The translations under genes and the position numbers were made by a program. A stretch of DNA of 64,000 bases from Liquidambar formosana (taxonomy: Eukaryota > Streptophyta > Magnoliopsida > Saxifragales > Altingiaceae). Shown here piece after piece: positions 57,861-64,000 of this stretch (position 1 is its first letter; every line of letters starts with the position of its first letter). The stretch lies in NCBI GenBank assembly GCA_039720395.1, contig CM077831.1, forward strand, positions 3,948,003-4,012,002. Reading direction: 5' to 3'. The notes beneath the pieces were generated by a model. The model was not told where the DNA came from, searched no databases, and was given only the letters and a program-made list of their open reading frames with translations.

Positions 57861-58899
57861 TGTCTGCAGCCAGGTACCCACATTAAGGGATGTTAGATGA
57901 TCCTATAATGATGGAAGGCAATGAAGAATTCATTCCCCAATGACTTCTCCATTTTCAACTTAATATTAAATAAGAGGGGTTTTAAAGGGTCTCATCAAAT
58001 TAACATGCATCCTATGTATCAAAATTTAAACATATAAATTATGTTATTTATAATCATACATCTCATGCTATTATAAATCATACATCGCATGCTATTATAT
58101 ATTAACATATATAAAGTAACATATTTTGATATTAGTCCCTAAGTGAATAGGTAACATATACCAAACTATGGTATTGGAGCTAATACAATTATCTCATAAA
58201 TTAAAGCTCCCACTATGATGATTATGGACTTTGAGAGGATTCAATCCAAGCCAATAGATTGAATCCAAGGTCTAAGGTGGGTGTAGGTGATCGTAAAATA
58301 AACCATTCGTAACATGCATGCTTTCTTGAAAAACTTCTCTAAGCTTTCAAGTCCTTCAATCTGCTCCCTTGGCTTGATGGTCTCCACCATTGGCTTGTTG
58401 GGCTCCATCATACTCCTTTGGGTCCACCATGCTCCTTAGTGCGCTCTCAATTACATAACATTTACATAATATATAGAAAGGGATACATAAGGGGAATGTG
58501 GGGTACATAAGAGAATGATAGAGAGAGAGGGAAGGTGGCATGCAAGCCCCAAATAATAAATTACATCACCATAATAAAATTACAACTCTTGAAAAATTAT
58601 TACAACCCATTCATAAGACGGCCAATCACAATTGGTTTAAGGGGTATAGTCCATAATCATCATCCAAACACATACATACATTCTCATTGCATAATGTAAA
58701 GAAAAATTGTAAGCATTAAAACATATGGGCATTATGGTAATTCTCTTGAATGATTTACATTAATCTCATTAATGCATCCTAATCTTATTAGGTTTAAACA
58801 AAAATATCCAGAATTAAATAAAGTCTTAACATTTAAGACATTTAGTTTCAATTAATCAAATTAATAGAAACATATAAAGTTTCCTAAAATAACTCTAAT

Positions 58900-59460
58900 A
58901 TCCAATATTAGGGTTTCCTTATTTAAACAAAACAATTTCATTTAATTAAGAATTTCCAAATTTTAATTTAATCCTCAATTGTATTTTAAACCATTTAAAA
59001 CATTATAACATTAATCAATATTAATTAAATAATTAACATGGGAATTAAATAAAATTAATTAAATGATGAATTGGTGTATTAGGGTTTCCTAAAACCCTAA
59101 ACCCTAAATGCAAGCCCTAATCATTAAATGCCTTATGATTGGTCATTTAATGACCAATCATTAAAACCCTAGGTTCATACGGTATTTAATAAAAGGGATT
59201 AGGGTTTAATTAATGCCAAATAGGGTATTTATTACCCTTAATTAATTACACTAATTAGGGTTATCAAAACCCTAACCCTAGACATCATTAATGGTATTAA
59301 TTATGCCCTAACAATTAATAACCATGATTGGTCATTTAATGACCAATCATTAACTCTTAATTAAGGTAATTAATATTCCAATTAGGGTTCTAATTAATGC
59401 CATAATGAAATTAGGGTTTCATCATTAACTCAAAATTAGGGTTTCATCCTTAACTCTATG
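58900..59460. repeat. Palindromes and telomere-like boxes in the Copia leader
   Basis: Two copies of a 27-bp palindrome, arms ATGATTGGTCAT and ATGACCAATCAT, at 59135-59161 and 59324-59350. Around them are many AAACCCTAA or TTAGGGTTT words, including a doubled telomere-like unit near 59092-59108. The rest is TTAATTAA-rich. No ORF. Confidence 0.85.
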
Positions 59461-60842
59461 CAGCCGTCACTACCAGGGGGCTGCCTGAGCTTGGCTAGGC
59501 TGCCATGGCCACCAACGGCTGTGGGAGGCCATGGCCAGCCAAGGGAGAGGACTACAGGGGTGTGGGACAAGCCCTTGGACATGTGAGAAGAGGTGGAAGT
59601 GGCTGCCATCATCAAGAACAATTAGGGTTTCCATAACCCATTGCTGGAGCCATTGTTGCAGACCTTTAAGGTCACAATAGCTTCTAAAACCTTATCAATT
59701 CGACTCCTCCATTGAAAGCAGATTTTGTATCATGTCCCTACATGAAATACTAAGCTAATAGAAGAGGTTTGGATGATCAAATCATCACCAATTGTTCTAA
59801 ACAATTAAAACAACAGTAGGCTGCCCAGAAATTTACAGCATACTGTCCATTGTCAGAAATTAATTTAAAACCCAGCAAGATGAATGAATTAGGCTACCAA
59901 ACGAATTTTCCCAGTATCCTACATGTCTTAGGAAACTAATGCAATTGGTTTCATGCAATTTGGAGTTCCCTAACTCAAGTTCTAATCAAAACCCCATTGA
60001 TGACTTTTCTGCAGAAAAATTCTGCTATGCTGTTTATGAAAAATTTTCAAACTTTTTGAATCTTTTTCCATCAAAACCTTTTTGAAACTTAAAGAAAATC
60101 ATATACACATGATATATAATGATCCTACAATGATTTACCATCATAAATACAGCAGCTTTAATTAGAATTAATTGCAAGAACCTTAGGGTTCTAAAACCCA
60201 GATTCAACCTCCATGGTGTTCTTCTCCTTCTTCCTTCTGTTCTAGCATCTTAATCCAATTATGATGCATCTAAATGCTTGGGAACCTTTCCCTACCATGT
60301 CTAGAACATAACCCAAGTGGTGGCAACCATTGCCATGCCTTTGATCTCCATCAATAACTCAAAGTTGTGGCTATTGCATCATTCCCGAGCAAAACTGTCT
60401 TTCCAGACAGCCTGTAGTAAAAAATTCATAACTTTCACTACAGAACTCAGATTGACGCACCGTTTGTTGGGTTGGAAAGCTTATTCGAAGAGCTTTCTAA
60501 CCATATATGGCTCGAAAATTTTGGAGAAGAACTCTGAATTCGGCATGCAAAACAAGATGACAGTTTTTCATGGCTACCATGAAAACTGTTCATAACAGTT
60601 TTATAAAACCTTAGTTTCCTTATTCTTCTTCTCCAAATTCAAACCCTATGCAACCTATTGCATCCATGGCTACACTTAACCATCAATTAGAAGAGGAGTA
60701 AAAGAGAATTGACCTAGGGTTCCAAACCCTAGGTTCAGCCATGGAGGAAAACCAATTATGCAGAAAAATTTTCCAGATTTTTGAATCATTCAACTACACC
60801 ATAATTACCAGCCCATATGTATTTTGTATTATGCATAATCAT

Positions 60843-60855
60843 GGCTCTGATACCA
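60843..60855 (-). promoter_or_regulatory. Primer-binding site of the Copia element
   Basis: Minus-strand TGGTATCAGAGCC, one base inside the 5' LTR; the well-known Copia site complementary to initiator tRNA-Met. Confidence 0.9.
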
Positions 60856-60856
60856 C

Positions 60857-62509
60857 TATTGGGAATCAAACAAGAGGGAAAAATACAAAGGCGGAATATA
60901 AAAATTTTCCCTACGATTCCACAGCCCATGAATCTAACTATGCATAACACAAAATCAAACCCTAACTACAAAGAGGGTTAGAACACTTACAGAATTTTTG
61001 TCTTCTCCTTTTTGCTCCAAGCTTTGATTCCAGACAGCGGTGAATGAGCAGCCCAAGTGTGCTGCCTCCAACGGTATCCACACCTAGCTAGAACTTCAAG
61101 TCCTTTCCTCCTTTTCCTTGTTGTTGCTAGTATAGGAGAAGAGAGGAGAGAGAGAGAGGGAGGCTGGAAATTCTGGCCAGCCCTTGGGGAGCCTCCAAAG
61201 TGATGATGTCACACATCATAGTGTGACTTAAATAGTCCACACTAAAGGGGCCGGCCCTAGGGGGAAACCCTTTTAGGGTTTTGTGCAATTTCCCTAAATT
61301 GCACAATAACCCCTATTGTTTATATCAAATACAAACATGGCCTCAAAGAACTATTCTTTATGCACTCATACCCTTTCTCTCATAGACTTAAAAGCTCATC
61401 TTGCATGATCAGTGTGTGACCCATTGGGTTCACATCATTAAGTAGTAGGAATAGCACGAGGTGTGCACAATGGAATTCTTTCCATTTAGGGTCTAATTAG
61501 AACTCCTTCCAATTCCCTAATTGATTATAACTCACTTATATCAATTAGGGCTTCTACTAACCATGAGTAACACCTAGCATATGGCTCATGATGTGGTCCT
61601 TAATGAGGTGAATAGTCATTTACAAAGAACCCTTCTGTTATAGTTTATAGGTTACAATTGCATCCTTCCTTCAACACAATGTCTTCAATTGAACTAATAG
61701 GACATGGAAGTCTATCAAGCCCCTAGTTCAAGTACTTTATACTCATTCATAGATATCAACTCATTGATGAACTCATGGAAACTCTTTTCCACATTCATCC
61801 TACCATGGCCATGGATTTAATGAGTTATATTATGAATTCTATATGAGACATTCTCTCTTTTTTTCCTGAGAGTGATGGATCCCTTGTTGATCACTCACAT
61901 GCCTTCATACACATAGCAGTAGGGCCAATGAACACCTTTGCAGACCCCTGAATAGGATCTGCACTTAGTGTTATCAAACTTCTAAAGCTACATGCGTAAG
62001 ACAACTATGGTGTCTCAGGTCTAAGGATTACTTGTACCACTATAACAATGAGAAACTGATTGACAGGCAGGATAAAACTCCATTCAGTTTATCTCATATC
62101 TTTGGTCACATTCAGTGTACCTATTCTCGTAATAGGCACCCACTTGTTGGTTGTAGTGTCTCCACACAAATAGCTTGAGACTAGCTATCCTCCTATAGAG
62201 TCAACTTAACAAGTGCTAGTCCTATGGTTCATTACTGTCCATCATAGTGAACCTTCAACTAGGAATGCTTTAGGAGTTTAGTACAGAGATATATCTATAG
62301 TCTCAAAATTACAACTCTTTGTAATTCCATATTCTCAACTCTAACTCCATGGACATATTATGTAAATATAAATGATGCATATAAACATAATAGAATAAGC
62401 CTTTTTATTAAATCAATAATAAATGTGACATACATAAATGAAATCAAATGATTGTTCCTAATCCCTAAACAATCATCTCTATGATTGGCTCTAGGGCATA
62501 ATCCTAACA
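60857..62509 (-). repeat. 5' LTR of the minus-strand Copia (1653 bp)
   Basis: Same length and nearly the same sequence as 52854-54506. Its inner end has TATTGGG in place of TGTTGGG. Bounded outside by the TSD TTTAG (62510-62514). Confidence 0.93.
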
Positions 62510-62979
62510 TTTAGAATCCCTCCTAGGGTCGGCCCTATGTGGTGGCTTTAAATAGCCTCTTATGATGTGATGACATCATCACTTGAAGCACTCTTAGAGG
62601 CTCCCAAGTGCTGGCCGAAAATTTTAGCTCTCCCTCTCTCTCTCTCTCCTCTCTTCTCCTATTCTAGCATCAATAAGGAAAAGAAGGAAAGGACTTCAAG
62701 TTCAAGCTAGGTGTGGATACCGTTGGAGGCAGTACACTTGGACTGCTCATTCATTGCTGCCTGGAGTTTAAGTTTGGAGCAAAAAGGAGAAGACAAAGCT
62801 TGGAGCATAAAGGAGAAGACATTAATTAACTGTAAGTAATTCTTACCCTCTTCTAGTTAGGGTTTGTTTTGTATTAAGCATAATTGGATTCATGGGATTG
62901 GGAATCGTAGGAAAATTTTTATTTTGCCTTTGTATGTTTTCCTCTCTAGTTCGATTCCCAATAATTAACACATATAATA

Positions 62980-63357
62980 TGGCCTCTTCCTTCTCCTCTA
63001 AACACAATAGTGAACCGGCAAGTTTTGAATCCCTAACATATCACACATGAACCATTTGTCTCACCCTTCCTTTTCACTAGGCCAGCCTCAATGGCTTTAT
63101 TGATAACCCTAGATTTATCGGAGCTATGACCATCAGGTATGCTTGGAGTGAGAAGGTCCATCGATTGGGACATCCTTCTCGACAACTTGAGATTTATTAC
63201 TTTGAGCGAATTTCGCCTTCTTCTTCAACGTAGTGCCACCAAATTTAACAATGAACTCATTAGTAGTAGGGGGATTAGGTTCAGATGTAGAATTACCTTG
63301 AGAAAGTTCCGCTTCTTCTTCCATTAAAAATGGACCACCAATATCTATGGTATTGTT
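62980..63357 (-). pseudogene. Unrecognised coding fragment cut by a CACTA element
   Basis: On the minus strand the frame enters from the CACTA junction (63357) and runs to a TGA near 63133: acidic start, then TSEPNPPTTNEFIVKFGG and a Lys/Ser-rich part. In another frame it goes on as DGHSSDKSRVINKAIEAG and GLVKRKGETNGSC to a stop near 63025, suggesting one frameshift in an older ORF. No domain recognised. The codon content looks like real protein, so it may be a host or transposon exon disrupted by the insertion at 63358. Confidence 0.45.
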
Positions 63358-64000
63358 CACTACAACAAAACACCTCAATTGGGACCTTTAATTTGGGACG
63401 GATATGATGAGTCCCAATTTTTAAAGATTTGGTAATTTTTGAGATGGATATATCCGTCCCAACCGTTAAAACCCAGATTCAATTTATTTACCCAATTTTC
63501 AAGTCGAAAAAAAAATAAAAATTTAAAAAATAAACACCTTTGGGACAGATATATCCGTCTTTAGCTATTTTATTTATTAATTATTCGATTGTGGGAAACT
63601 TATCAACATATATATCCATCCTAAGGGGCTGACTGGTTTATAAAACATATTTGAGATGGATATATCCGTCTCAGGGTCAAAACAAAAAGGTTTTTTTAAT
63701 ACATTGAGACGGATATATCCGTCCCAATAACAATCCTTCTAGAAGGATCTGATTTTGGCTTTACGCTCAAAACCCTATTGAAACTTTCTCATTCCCGCTC
63801 TGCCATCGTCTCCATTGATCATATGCCTCTCTTTCTCTCTCTCTCTCTCCATTTTCGAAGCATTTTCTTCCCACCGTCGATGAATTCAATGGAGACCATA
63901 GTTTTGGGTCGGGATATAGTTTTGCATTTGACGACCTGAGCCATCTATATGCTGTAGATGACCACCTCTGCCTCTTCGCCGGTGATTGTTTGATGGACAT
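63358..64000 (+). mobile_element. Left end of a second CACTA element
   Basis: Starts CACTACAACAAAACACCTCA. Five or six subterminal motifs centred on the palindrome GACGGATATATCCGTC or close variants lie between 63398 and 63730. The interior after 63760 has a CT/GA microsatellite (63830-63848) and a GC-richer stretch that gives a minus-strand ORF up to the window end. The right end is outside the window. GTT before the element is the candidate TSD. It is distinct in sequence from the CACTA at 12682-33607. Confidence 0.8.

Larger units (their letters stand above)
52854..62509 (-). mobile_element. Complete-structure Copia retrotransposon with dead coding region
   Basis: LTRs at 52854-54506 and 60857-62509, both 1653 bp; TSD TTTAG at 52849-52853 and 62510-62514. 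On the minus strand the order is 5' LTR (62509-60857), primer site TGGTATCAGAGCC (60855-60843), a long leader, coding remnants, polypurine tract (54520-54507), 3' LTR. The primer site matches the usual initiator tRNA-Met type of Copia elements. The interior has no ORF above about 92 codons. Superfamily from primer site, polypurine tract and RT/RNase H remnants. Confidence 0.93.
48583..62963 (+). mobile_element. Copia solo LTR, interrupted by two later insertions
   Basis: The LTR starts TGTTAGGATT at 48583 and ends CCCAATA at 62963. A 5-bp TSD, ATTAA, is at 48578-48582 and 62964-62968. LTR sequence is found in three pieces: 48583-49269, 52285-52853 and 62510-62963. They align in order with the LTR at 1-1546. 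There is no internal Copia region belonging to it, so it is a solo LTR left by LTR-LTR recombination. The terminal CA has become TA. Confidence 0.9.

Noticed and set aside
59092..59108. Interstitial telomere
   Set aside because: Only about two AAACCCT units; the rest are scattered boxes inside the Copia leader.

Overview
The window is a stretch of a large, repeat-rich flowering-plant genome, probably a eudicot. It holds no intact host gene. Almost everything is transposable-element DNA in nested layers, recognised from LTRs, terminal inverted repeats, target-site duplications (TSDs), decayed polyproteins and one captured piece of a plant glucose-6-phosphate dehydrogenase gene that still has its introns. 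The species cannot be named from the sequence.

Layout. 1-1546: the right-hand part of a Copia LTR, cut by the window edge, followed by a coiled-coil ORF whose 5' part is lost. About 1.55-8.4 kb: a decayed Mutator-like (MULE) transposase gene on the minus strand, with tandem repeats in its largest intron and its 3' flank. 9037-42266: a Ty3/gypsy element of Tat type (here Gypsy A; TSD TATGG, two LTRs, gag, protease, RT, two RNase H regions, integrase and an antisense 3' gene). It is split between gag and protease by a CACTA DNA transposon (12682-33607; TSD GCT). The CACTA in turn carries a 5'-truncated retroposon, a second Tat/Ogre-like gypsy element (Gypsy B, 17095 to about 30.48 kb) and five exons of a captured G6PDH gene.

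42.3-48.6 kb: a scrap heap of small elements: a Stowaway-like MITE, a MULE-like element with about 100-bp inverted repeats, a SINE-like insertion, another MITE and two LINE-like tails. 48583-62963: one Copia solo LTR (TSD ATTAA) that was interrupted twice. The first insert is a gypsy solo LTR (49270-52284, TSD ATGAC) of the same family as Gypsy B. The second is a complete-looking but coding-dead Copia element on the minus strand (52854-62509, TSD TTTAG, LTRs of equal length). 62969-63357: an unrecognised coding fragment. 63358 to the end: the left end of a second CACTA element with palindromic subterminal repeats.

How the parts fit. The nesting gives an order: Gypsy A, then CACTA, then Gypsy B; and on the right, the Copia LTR, then two later insertions. 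Gypsy B appears to use an Ogre-type intron whose 5' splice site overlaps the stop codon that ends gag-pro, so splicing would decide between gag-pro and full polyprotein. The most unusual signal is a recurring pattern of hairpin arrays with conserved loops and stems that change in step. It is seen in the 3' non-coding region of Gypsy B, in the subterminal DNA of the first CACTA and in the interior of the minus-strand Copia.
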